From NCBI GenBank assembly GCA_029783825.1, contig JAREIK010017054.1, forward strand, positions 97,001-161,000: a stretch of 64,000 bases of DNA. Direction: 5' to 3'. Both the position numbers and the translations under genes were made by a program. The notes beneath the pieces were generated by a model. The model had not been told where the DNA came from and ran no database searches. It was given only the letters and a program-made list of their open reading frames with translations. Below are positions 53,861 through 64,000 of this stretch, piece by piece (the first letter of the stretch is position 1; each line of letters starts with the position of its first letter). The DNA is from Sapria himalayana. Its lineage: Eukaryota > Streptophyta > Magnoliopsida > Malpighiales > Rafflesiaceae.

Positions 53861-54142
53861 ATGTCTATGTTTAGATATAGAGAAAATGAAAATATCAAGA
53901 AGATTCTTGGGCTGCAACTGCATAAGCAGTATGACAGTGTCAAAGCCTTGAGATATGGTCATCTCATGAAAATTGTAGATCATGATCATGATGGCTTGCA
54001 TATTAAAGGTTTAGTAATCAATTTCATTCACTATTCATGGTTGAATTTGTTTAGGGTTCTATCATTCTTGGTTGATTTTAACACCCTAATCATAAAGGCA
54101 ACGCATACAAGTGGAAGAGGTGTACCTTTCTACACCAGTTGA
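53861..54142 (+). pseudogene. TOP2: DNA topoisomerase II fragment (TOPRIM region)
   Basis: Type II topoisomerase passes one DNA duplex through another. The frame reads NENIKKILGLQ, then KQYDSVKALRYGHLM, then HDHDGLHIKGLVINFIH, and ends with SFLVDFN, IIKATHTSGRG and a stop. This corresponds to the TOPRIM part of plant TOP2. Its DxDxD metal-binding triad is still visible as DHDHD. The match begins near 53880 and ends at about 54140, about 85 residues out of a protein of roughly 1,450. Upstream sequence does not fit TOP2. It lies next to family-B CACTA sequence, so capture by the transposon is a reasonable inference. It cannot be functional. Confidence 0.85.
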
Positions 54143-55270
54143 GTTTATCACATAATACTTTGGCCAACTGAGGAGGATGTTCATCATGCATAACTTAATG
54201 AAAAAAAAGAATTTCATTAGCTACTAAAAAAATGCCATCGTATCTACTACTTAATCTCTTCATCGAACAAAAATATAGCAATAGCCCCAAATATTATAAC
54301 CTAAAAATGCAAGAAAACTATGGATGTTTTCCCTCATAAATACAAACTATGATGCATAGGTGCAAGGGGAATTATAGTTATCAAAAGGGCAGCGGCACTG
54401 ACGGACTAAGAAGGGGGTCAATAGCAGAAACTGGGTAATGGTGACATTAATAGTGGTGGCACAAAAAATTAATAGCTAACACTGGGGTGTTAGCTGTTAT
54501 TTTCTGTCGACTCTATGATGGGCCAAAACAACATATTCAAAGCCTTCTAGTTATGCAAATGATAAGTCCACCTAATAAGGGCTCATATTTTAAATAAGAA
54601 AACTAAAAAGAAGTAGCATTCTTCAAGCATATTTTTGCCTATTCATATTCATTATCACCAAAGCCAAAATAACCCCACCAAATGTGATATGCAAACCCCA
54701 ACTTAAAAAATATGAAACAAATTACAATATGATTTATGCTACATGCTAGATATGCATAAAGAAGCAACAAAAAAATACCTCTTGCTCACTCAATGGCTTG
54801 CATTGCATCAACTGGTTAATCTACTTATCTATGTTTCCTTTTTCACTTGAATGGAATCAAGCAGAGCTCATCTTCCTCCACACCTTACTTTTGGCTTTGA
54901 TATACTGTTGTGTTTAAAATATTATTATAAATGTTACATATATATATATATATATGCAACACTTTTATAAATATTATATAGTATATATATCAAATTTATA
55001 TAAACATTATAAATATTATATATTTATAGAAAAATTTATATGGTATATATATGTTTAAAAATAGGTATAAACATTTTATATGTTATATAAATGTTATATA
55101 AAAAATTATATAAATGGATAGTGTTATGTAAAAATTGTATAAATATTTATAAACATTTATACATATTTATAAAAATGTATATATAACATTATATTTTATA
55201 TAAACATATCAATTATATATATATTGTTATATGTTTATATATATTAAAGCATAGACATTTATATATAATG
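54143..55270. other. Unannotated AT-rich sequence
   Basis: There is no gene or recognised repeat to about 54900. From 54930 the sequence becomes almost pure A and T with loose repeats such as TATATAAACATTATAAATATT and TTATATAAATG, and it leads into the inverted repeat at 55277. Confidence 0.5.
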
Positions 55271-55276
55271 TCATAT

Positions 55277-55622
55277 GATTATATAAATGTCTAAAGTTTA
55301 TATATGATGTTATCTATTTATAATATATTTGGAGACAATCAAAACAGAACCCATATAATTCAACCACTTTAATTTGATCTCTCATTCTTCTATGAGCGCT
55401 CAAATTTAATAAAGTATATCTAGTCATATTACTATTGATGTATCACAATAAAATATAATCCATCAAAAAATAAAAATATAATTATCTCAAAAAAAATATC
55501 ATTAAAACAAAATCATGATATAATATATATCAGTCATATAAATTTTAATTTTAATGTGTTATGTCTCCAAATATATTATAAATAGATAACATCATATATA
55601 AACTTTATACATTTATATAATA
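55277..55622. repeat. Inverted repeat, ~60-bp arms (MITE-like)
   Basis: The left arm, 55277-55337, runs from GATTATATAAATGTCTAAAG to ATATTTGGAGACA. The right arm, about 55562-55622, runs from TGTCTCCAAATATATTATAA to CATTTATATAATA. It is the reverse complement of the left arm with only about two mismatches. The 224-bp centre is less AT-biased. The size and structure would suit a small non-autonomous transposon or foldback element, but no clear target duplication is visible. Confidence 0.7.
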
Positions 55623-55665
55623 TATACATACAAAATATTGGCTAAGTTGACAACCTATCTTCCAT

Positions 55666-57953
55666 ATAGATAGACACATAGACAAATTTTTATATATTGA
55701 CAATTAGATAAAAAAATAGATAGATAGATATAAAGATAGGAAAATAGATTAATTGATTGATACACAGATCGACAAATATAATGATAGACATATATATAGA
55801 TAGATAGAAAGATAAATAGATAGATACATAGATTGACAAATAGACTGATAGAAAGATAAAGATATAGATAGATAGATAGATAGACTGCTCAACAAATATG
55901 TAGATAGGTAGATGAGTAGAAAGGCAGATATACAAATAGACAAATAGTTAGATCGATAGATAGACAATTAGATGGATAGATTGATAGGAGAAAGATATAT
56001 AGATAGATAAATAGATACATAGATTTACTGATAGACTGATAGTTGTATTGATAGTTAAATAGTCAGATAGTTAGAAAAATAGATATATAGAAAATTAGAT
56101 AGATAGACACATAGATAAATACACAAATAGATATAGAGATAGGTTGAGAGATAGATGGGTAGATAAATAGACATATATATATAGATAGATAAACTAATAA
56201 ACAGATAGACATATAAACATATAGTCAAATAGATAGATAGACAAATAGAAAAATTTATTGATAGATAGATAGAATCATAGATTGACATATATATAGTTAG
56301 ATAGATATATAGATAGATGATTATATAAATAGAAATATAGATAAATAGACAAATAGATATATAATTAGATAGTTAGACATATTAACATATATATAATTAG
56401 AAAGATAGATGGATTTATTGATTTTTAACCAAATTGACAGATAGATAGATTTACAGAATGCCAAATAAACATATATATAGATAGACAAAAAAGTAGATTA
56501 GAGGATAAGGAGATAAAAATATAGATAGTTTGACACACACACACACACACACATATATATAGACATATAGTTTTATAGATAGATCGAAAGATAGTCAGAT
56601 AGATAGATAGATAAATAGATAGTTAAACAGATAGATAGATAGACAGACAAATAGATAGATAGATAGACAAATTGCCTGATAAAAAGTCAGATAAAAAGGT
56701 AGATAGATAGATACACAAATAGATATATAGAAAGATAGAGAGATAAATAATTAGGCCGATAAGTAGATAGGTAGAAAGATAGATATATTGATAGACAGAT
56801 AGATAGATAGTCTGATAGACAAATTGATAGATAGCTAGATAGACATATTGATAAATAGATAGTTAAATAGATAGAAAGAAAGAAAGATTGATAGAAAGTT
56901 AAATATATAGACTAATATACTGATAGTCTGATTGATAGTTAAAGAATTAGGTAGTTATAAAAATAGATATATAGACAAATAGATAGATAGCAATACAGAT
57001 TGGCATATCGATATATAGATAGATAGATAGATAGACAAATATAATTATAGACATATAGATTGAAAAATAGATAAATAGATAGATAGATAGATAAATAGAC
57101 ATATAGAAAGAGAAAGAAATAGATAGAATGGTAGATAAATAGACAAATAGAAAAAATAAAGTTAGTCAGATAAAAAAATAGGTAGATAGGGAGATGGATA
57201 TAAAGGCAGATATACATATAGACAAATAGTAATATATATGGATAGATAGATAGATAGATAGATAGACCGATCGATAACCAAAAAGATAGATGTATAGATA
57301 GATAATTAGATAGCTAGAAAGAAAGAAAGATAGACAGACAGACAGACAGACAGATAGATAAGAAGATAGCTATAATGATAGATAAATAGATTGACTATTA
57401 GATTGATTATTCGATTGATAGTTACATAGTTGGATAGTTAGTAAAATAGATGTATTGACAAATAGACAAATAGATAGATAGACATATAGACAAATATGCA
57501 AATAGATAGAGAAATAGGATGACAGATAGATAGACAGATAGACAGATAGATATATATAATAGAAAGATATATATATATATATATATATTGACTAATAGAC
57601 TGATGGACTGAAACAAAATTAGATAGTTAGAAAGATATACAGATAGAAGATATATAGTTTGACAATTACAAAGATATAAAATTAGGTAATTAGAGATTCA
57701 GACAAAAAGACAAATAGATACATTCACAACTAGAAAAATAGATAGATAGATAGATTGATTGATTGATTGATTGACATATAGATAGATAGATATATACATA
57801 GATAGATAGATTAAAAGATAGATAGGTAGATAGACAAATAGAAAAATAGATTTTTAGATAGATATGTAGATATATAGGTAGATAGAATGATAGACAAATA
57901 TTTAGATAAATAGATTGATAGATATACTATTATGTAGATAGTCAAATATATAT
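55666..57953 (+). repeat. GATA array
   Basis: GATA units on the plus strand again, opposite to 49723-52540. The array includes an (AC)n run at about 56531-56553, a (GACA)n run at about 57329-57352, and a TA run at about 57569-57588. It ends at the CACTA-like sequence at 57954. Confidence 0.97.
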
Positions 57954-58430
57954 CACCTACAAAAAAATCCCAAATTACTTGGAAATATTTCCTAATTAAA
58001 TAGGATTTCGCTGTTGCTAAAAAAATGATGGATTAATAAACGAAGTTTTCCAAAACTAATGTGCTCATCGCAAAAAATTAATGTTCAAAAAATTCCCTAT
58101 CAAAAAAGTTTTAACGACGTAAAATTCTTAGCTAAATATATTTTCCCTTGCTAATTTTGATCGTATTTTAGATTTACTGAAAAGTCCCTAGCTACATTAT
58201 TGAGGGGAAAATCACTAGCTATTTTCATTCCAAAATTATTTTTACTATTTTATTTTTTTACAAAAAAATTGATTACCTATTTTTAAGTTTTTATATTAAA
58301 TTAAATAAAAACATAAACTAAAAACCATAATTTATAATTAACAAAATATAAAAGCAATTAATAAATTTTTTTGATACTATATATTACATTGTTAAAATAA
58401 AAATATAACAAAATTTTATTACATCTTCAT
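57954..58430 (-). mobile_element. CACTA-type terminus, family B, copy 3
   Basis: It starts CACCTACAAAAAAATCCC, a decayed CACTA terminal repeat. It then follows copy 1 (267-760) throughout, with AATAGGATTTC, TGTGCTCATCGCAAAA, TTTTCCCTTGCTAATTTTGAT, CTAGCTATTTTCATTCCAAA, and TTATAATTAACAAAATA. As in copy 1, GATA array lies directly to its left. No coding remnant was identified to its right. The strand is assigned by analogy with copy 1. Confidence 0.65.
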
Positions 58431-60251
58431 CAATACATCTAACGACTTTGCATAAAGTATAATCTATTCATGAAATTGACGTTCCTTTATCTCCCCTAGC
58501 TCCTCTGGTCACCAGTGAAGAAATAATAGCCATATTTCTATAACACACCTTCCTAAGATATAAAAACATAAACAAAAAATAATGACCCACCTCAAGTCTC
58601 GACCTTGATAATTTATTACTGAAGAATGAAAATGATCCACCTCAGCACGAACATGAATCATCGTATTGAACATGAAAGCTTCGAAAATTGAAGGAGCCCC
58701 AATTGGAGTGATCATCAGCTTCTACCAGCAGAATCCTTCTTTTTGAATTATTGTTTTATTTAAAGAAAAAAATGCAAAACAAGACTATTGTTTTTCACTT
58801 TAATAAGAAGCACATGCAAAGCATGCCTGAAAAGCAATAGTACACACTCATATTTTAAAATTATTAGAAATGATAATTTTAATAAGAACTAGACATTTTC
58901 TACATCCTCAAACCTCTAAACATAGCTTTCTACCATTATCCCAACAAATCAAACCTAAGAATGGATGTAGTGGGACCAATGTGAAGTGGAAATCATACCC
59001 AAATAAGATTTTAGATCACGTTAGGTCGTTAGGAGTAACCCTAAATTTTTACTGGTGTCCATTATATATAACTACATCTACAACATGTATAACTACATGC
59101 TTCAGAAACTTAATATCCATTCATATCATTCATGTCATTCATACATTTTTTTGGATAGTTTATAAATCTTTATCATTTTCCTAAATATTTTAGGAACTTA
59201 AAATTACTTTTTCAACCTTAAATGTATTTTTATTGTATTTTTTTAAGTTTGGATTAATCATTAAGCTTTAATATGTTTAGGGTTTGTATTTTTGTTTCAC
59301 TTAATATCATTTAACTAAATTTGATTTCTAATAAAATGTTCATTTGTTAAAATTTATGTTCTAAATTTCAAAACAAATAACAATATGTCTGTGAAATAAA
59401 CATTATAAAAGATTTTTAAAATATATATGTGATGTAGTTTCATTTTACAAAGATAAAACTTAAAAAAAAAAATTTATTTACAAAATAAAAATTGCACCTC
59501 ATAATATGAAATATGTTATATTTTTTATAGATAAACAATGTTTGAAATGTATCTATTAATTACAAAAAAAACATTGTCATGTATTCAATTTGAAATAAAA
59601 ATTTAAAAATAATTATTTTAAAAAACAAATTCATATATTTATATGGTCATTTATATATTTTGAATAAAATAAAAAAAATAATTAATTCTAGAAAAATATA
59701 TTCATATATTTATATTGTAATCTATTTTGTTTGAACATAATTAAAGAAATAATTGATTTTTTTACTAAATATTAAAAACATTTTTATATATGCACTACAT
59801 TATATTTGTTTGAATTTTAAAATTTCTAAAAATTTATTAATAACAATAAATAACAGGTAAAAATTTATTCATAGACATTAATTTAATAAAAAAATTATAT
59901 AGAAAAACCAAAACAATATTATCTATTTATGAACTATATTTTTAATTTTAACATGATTGTAAAAATAAAATAATTTACAAATATGCCACCTTCATTTATT
60001 TATATTAGTATAATGATAGTTATTTTAATATAAATATTAAAAAACAACTATTTGAATAAAATAGAAGCTCATATATTTAATTCATAATTCCTTTTTATAC
60101 ATTAATATGCTTCACACACACATACACGCATATACCCACACACAAATATTTGTTTTAAATATAAAAATTTAGAATATTTTATACATTGTGTACAATATAT
60201 AATATTTTATTTTAATTAAATTTTCAAAATCAAAAAATTTTAAAAACATTT

Positions 60252-60286
<35 letters not shown>

Positions 60287-61080
60287 ATAATTTCATGTGT
60301 AACTTTAAAAATACATTATGTATATATGTATATGTGTGTGTTTTTGTGGGTGTACAGTAGTATATGCATGCATACAAGTATATACACACTACTATGAAAA
60401 TGTAGATACATGTGTGAATATTTACAAAAGTACAAAAATGTGTATGCAGATATATAATGTATAGTAATGTATATGGATGTATAAATGCGTGTATGTGTAG
60501 GGTAGTGTATATGCACATATATATTAATGCATATATATGTAAATATCAACATTATTTTTGAAAAGAAAAATACTTGGGCACATAAATATTAATATATTCC
60601 ACAAATTCATGAGAGTTGAAGCAAAAAGTGACATTATTGCAAGATACTGCTAATCTCCCATCTGTAAGACTTTGCCTCAAAATTTGATCAGAGTACTACT
60701 TGCAATGATAAGGTTCATTCAATACTACATACCATGGAGTTACATTTTTATTCAATATTATAATTTGTTCAAATAAAATAATCTATCTAATATCTTCTTC
60801 ATCAACTCTTCTATCTTCTTTTTCTATTCTTTATAAGCTATTTTTAATTTTGATTATATGTGCATTCTTATCTATTATCTCTAGTTCATACTATTGTAAT
60901 AGTAAAATTTATCAAATAAATCTAGGCCTGACATCTTTCTTTTCTATGATATATTTGATTATAGAATATTTAGTATATACTATGATTTTGGTTCCCACTA
61001 AATATGATATTAACTTGCCAAAAGAAAAAATTATTGATACAAGTTCTTTCTCTATAGTGGTGTAATTCAATTGGGCATTT
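58431..61080. other. AT-rich DNA, no gene recognised
   Basis: There are short open frames only (58509-58715 minus, 58870-59184 plus, 60850-61065 plus), and none has a domain I can name. The part from 59220 to 60110 is extremely AT-rich. Short (CA)n and TATATG-type microsatellites lie at about 60112-60150, 60250-60285 and 60318-60540. Confidence 0.5.
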
Positions 61081-63485
61081 GAGAGCGTGTTGTTATCATA
61101 GTATATGTTAACTATTTATATATTTGTATAACAATATAGAACTCTTTGTAATTATATTTAACTATATTTGTAACTATTTAAACTATTTTTATAACTATAT
61201 TAATAACTATATATAACTATTTTTTAAATTTTATAACATTATATAACTATATGTGTAATTCTATATAACTATAATTTTAAGAAAATATATCATATGTATA
61301 ATAATATATAAATATATATAATTGTATTTTACTAAATGTATAGCTATAAAAATGTTATATATAACAATATCTTTAACTACGTACATATTTATAACTATAT
61401 ATGTATTACTATATATAAATATTTGTATAACCATGTAAAACTCTATATAATTAAATATAACTATATTTGTATCTATGTATACATGTATGTATTCATATAA
61501 TTAAATCTATATATTTTTTAAAAACTTTGTATATATTTATGTATAACTACTTTTAACTACTTGTATGAATATATCTACATATAATTATATGTACTATATA
61601 TAACTCTATTTTTTATTTTATATATACTATAGGTATAAGAACATATAGAGGTTGAACTCCCTCTCTAGTGACTATCTTTTGAGGTATATTGATTTTGTTT
61701 CTTTCTTTCATCAAATCTTTTTACTTCCATATGACAAAGAGATTGAGGTTTAGTGAAAGAAATATGGTTGATGTTCACAAAGCTATTCAGTAGGCTATTT
61801 GGCAAGAAGTAGATGCGGATTTTGATGCTAGGTCTTGATGTTGGCGGTAAGACAACCATTTTGTATAAGTTTAAGCTTGGTGAAATTGTCACCATAATAC
61901 TTACTATTGTCTTCAATGTAGAGACTATTGAATACAAAAACAACAATTTCACTCTGTGGGATGTTGGGGGTCTAGACAAGATTCACCCATTCTGTAGGGA
62001 TTACTTCGAAAATACCCAATTTCTCATATTTGTGGTGGACAAAAATGATAAAAAATGTGTTATTGAAGCTAGAGATAAGTTGCATAGGTTTTTAAACGAG
62101 AAAAAATTTCGAGATACAGTTTTTAAGGTGTTTACCAATAAGCGAGATCTACTCAATGCTATGAATGCAACTAAAATTACTAACAAGCTAGGACTTCACT
62201 CTCTTCGCCAATGCCATTAGTACATTCAGAGCACCTATGCTACCTCTGGCGATGGCCTCTACTAGGGTCTTGATTGGCTTTCCACTTAGATTGCCAGCAA
62301 GTCATAAATAATTTTAGCAGGATGAAACAAACTTTGTTGACATATCTGGATGTGGATTTAATCTTTGCCTACTTTCTCTATGTTTTGTTCTGTTATGTGG
62401 ATGACATCATCTAGTTCTAGGGGGATTCAAATTATATTAATATTTATATATTACATGCCTAAAATAGAAGACCTCATTTACTTTGCACTGATCTATTGTA
62501 AGCCGAGCTTGTTTGTATTCTGTTTTGTGTCTTTTTGCCATTGGATCCCAAGGGTATAAAAACATATAACTATAAATAATTGTCTTTGAATATATGTATA
62601 ACTATAAAATATTATACATAACTAAACTTTAAAAAAATAATTAACAACATATATTTAATATACAGTTTTATATATTAGTATATAAAGATATATTTTACCA
62701 TATATATACTTTTATATAACAATATGTATACATATATAAAATTATATGGAAAAATATATATAGCTACATGTATAAATATAAGTATAACTATATGTGTAAC
62801 CACATATAACTATATGTATAATTACATGTGTGACAACATACAACATTATTTTTAACTATGTGTATAACTATATATAAATATTTGTATAAATATATAACAC
62901 TATAATTTAAATACAACTATATTTGTAACTATGTATACATATATGTTAATTTATATATTTATTTATAACTTTATATATTTATGTATAACTATATAAAAAT
63001 ATTTATAGCTATATATACTATATGTATAATAACATATAACTATAAATAATTATTTCATATTAAATCTATAACTATAAAAGCTTTATGCATAACTTAATTT
63101 AAATATATAATATACAACTTATATTTAATATACATTTGTATATATTAGTATATAAAAATGTATTTTATTATATCTATACCTATACATAACTATATATAAT
63201 TATATAAAATTATAAGAAAAAATATATATACCTACAAGTATAAATATAAGTATAACTATACGAGTAACTATATGTATAACCACATGTAATTCTATTTATA
63301 ATTACATGTATAACAACATACAACATTATGGTTAACTGTATGTGCATAAATATATATAAATATTTGTATAACTATATAACACTCTATATAATTAAATATA
63401 ACTATATTTGTAACTATCTATACATATATGTAAATATATATATTTGTTTATAACTTTGTATACATTTATGTATAACTATATGATA
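61080..63485. repeat. AT-rich tandem repeat, ~0.5 kb per unit, interrupted by an ARF pseudogene
   Basis: Motif blocks such as AATTAAATATAACTATATTT(G), CTATGTATACAT(A/G)TATGT and TATTTATGTATAACTA(T/C) recur at about 61437, 62897 and 63377. A weaker copy lies near 61138. The later spacing is about 480 bp. The earlier spacing becomes about 535 bp once the ARF insertion is subtracted. A parallel set (AACATATAACTATAAATAAT, TATAACTATAAAA, CATAACT, ATATTTAATATACA) recurs at about 62560-62660 and 63028-63125. Confidence 0.75.
61764..62307 (+). pseudogene. ARF: Processed pseudogene of an ARF-type small GTPase
   Basis: ADP-ribosylation factors are GTP-binding switches that recruit coat proteins to Golgi membranes. 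The whole 181-codon family frame is present without introns. It begins with ATG at 61764, where two bases are missing just after the start, and continues FTKLFSRLFGKK. TAG at 61810 replaces Glu. Then come [19 protein letters not shown] (P-loop, usual Ala now Val), WDVGG (switch II), and TNKRD in place of [14 protein letters not shown] is followed by TAG at 62218, where Trp is expected; then YIQSTYATSGDGLY, TAG at 62263, GLDWLS, TAG at 62287 and a final TAA at 62305. 5' and 3' untranslated-like sequence surrounds it (about 61645-62553). Direct repeats GGTATAAGAACATATA and GGTATAAAAACATATA flank the whole. Lack of introns plus flanking repeats marks a retrocopy. Confidence 0.93.
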
Positions 63486-64000
63486 AACTGGGGTGATGAC
63501 AGTGACCTTAACAATTGTATAATATATGTGCATGCTCGGTACAAGCAAAAGGTTAGGGGTTCTGGAAATAGATTGTATATACGTAAGTTGAAGGTGCCGT
63601 ATAAGAAGATGCACTATCTTCCAATAACACCTAGGTTGTAGAGATTGTATGCATCAACCACAATAGCGAATGAAATGAGGTGGCATTTAGAGCATCATAT
63701 GGAGGATGATAAGATGTGTCACCCTTCTGATGCCCCTGCTTGGAAACATTTGGATGGGTGTTTTCCTAATTTTTCTTTTGAAGTTTGAAATGTTAGGTTG
63801 GGTTTATTTACTGATGGTTTGTAGCCGTTTGGTCAATCTAGACAGTAATATTCTTTGTGGCCTGTGGTGGTGACCCGGTATAATTTGTCTCCAGACTTAT
63901 GTATGAAGGAGGAATTTCTATTTTTCATGATGTTAGTGTTGGGGCCTACAAATCCAAAGGGGAATATACATGTTTTGTTGTAGCCATTAATAGCAGAGTT
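63486..64000 (+). pseudogene. TNP2-like: TNP2-like CACTA transposase fragment, runs off the window
   Basis: The frame starts abruptly after the AT-rich tandem repeat with WGDDSDLNNC. It continues with VPYKKMHYLPITPRL, TAG, RLYASTTIANEMRWHLEHH, PSDAPAWKHLDG, NVRLGLFTDGL, PFGQS, VTRYNLSPDLCMK, LVLGPTNPKG, and PLIAE at the window edge. This is the first half of Transposase_21, equivalent to about 44030-44530 of the other copy. Stops at 63639, about 63787, about 63823, about 63847 and about 63982 show decay. The N-terminal Transpos_assoc part is missing on the left. It belongs to a different CACTA family from the element at 39215, judging by its divergence. Confidence 0.9.

Noticed and set aside
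53861..54142. Bacterial-type gyrase or an organellar gene
   Set aside because: The sequence around the DxDxD motif (LRYGHLM, HIKGLVINFIH, IIKATH) is that of eukaryotic topoisomerase II, not GyrB.
60850..61065. 71-codon plus-strand frame with apparent hydrophobic segments
   Set aside because: An AT-rich background naturally encodes Ile/Leu/Phe/Tyr runs. There is no family match and no context.
1..64000. tRNA, rRNA or telomere/centromere-specific repeats
   Set aside because: No cloverleaf with conserved boxes, no rRNA sequence and no TTTAGGG-type runs were seen. The only tRNA-related sequence is the Copia primer-binding-like site near 4660. A centromeric role for the GATA array cannot be judged from sequence alone.

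Overview
This is a very AT-rich, gene-poor stretch of nuclear DNA that almost certainly comes from a flowering plant. The plant call rests on three things: a CACTA (En/Spm) DNA transposon with a TNP2-type transposase plus a Ptta/En/Spm second gene, an L1-like LINE whose ORF1 carries DUF4283 and a zinc knuckle and whose ORF2 ends in an RNase H domain, and fragments of an ARF GTPase and a DNA topoisomerase II. The species cannot be told from the sequence. I see no intact host gene. Every recognisable coding region is a transposon gene or a dead copy, and nearly all of them carry stop codons or frameshifts.

Layout. 1-266: end of a GATA array. 267-5017: AT-rich DNA that begins with a degenerate CACTA-type terminus (family B) and contains a Copia LTR-like remnant near 4.2-4.8 kb. 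5018-21219: a 16-kb array of GATA and its one-base variants. 21220-28380: a degenerate LINE inserted in that array. 28381-34998: the array continues. 34999-35327: a second family-B terminus, exactly where the array flips to the other strand (TATC on the given strand). 35328-39214: TATC array. 39215-49722: an essentially complete 10.5-kb CACTA element (family A) with matching terminal repeats, a TAT target duplication, subterminal repeats, a nested solo LTR, a TNP2-like gene and a TNPA-like gene. 49723-52540: the TATC array resumes. 52541-55665: a third family-B copy, with part of a topoisomerase II gene and a 60-bp inverted repeat. 55666-57953: GATA array on the original strand. 57954-58430: a fourth family-B terminus. 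58430-61080: AT-rich DNA with nothing recognised. 61080-63485: an AT-rich tandem repeat of about 0.5 kb per unit, with a processed ARF pseudogene inserted in one unit. 63486-64000: the start of another broken TNP2-like gene that runs off the window.

How it fits together. The window reads as a large tetranucleotide satellite domain repeatedly invaded by transposons. The array is not featureless. Ordered blocks of variants (GGTA-rich, then GAGA-rich, then GACT-rich, then TCAAG-containing) recur in the same order about seven times between 5 and 21 kb, and one ~600-bp stretch occurs twice about 11.3 kb apart. This points to a hidden higher-order repeat spread by segmental duplication. The long open frames inside the arrays are artefacts, because a TATC repeat has no stop codon in any frame.
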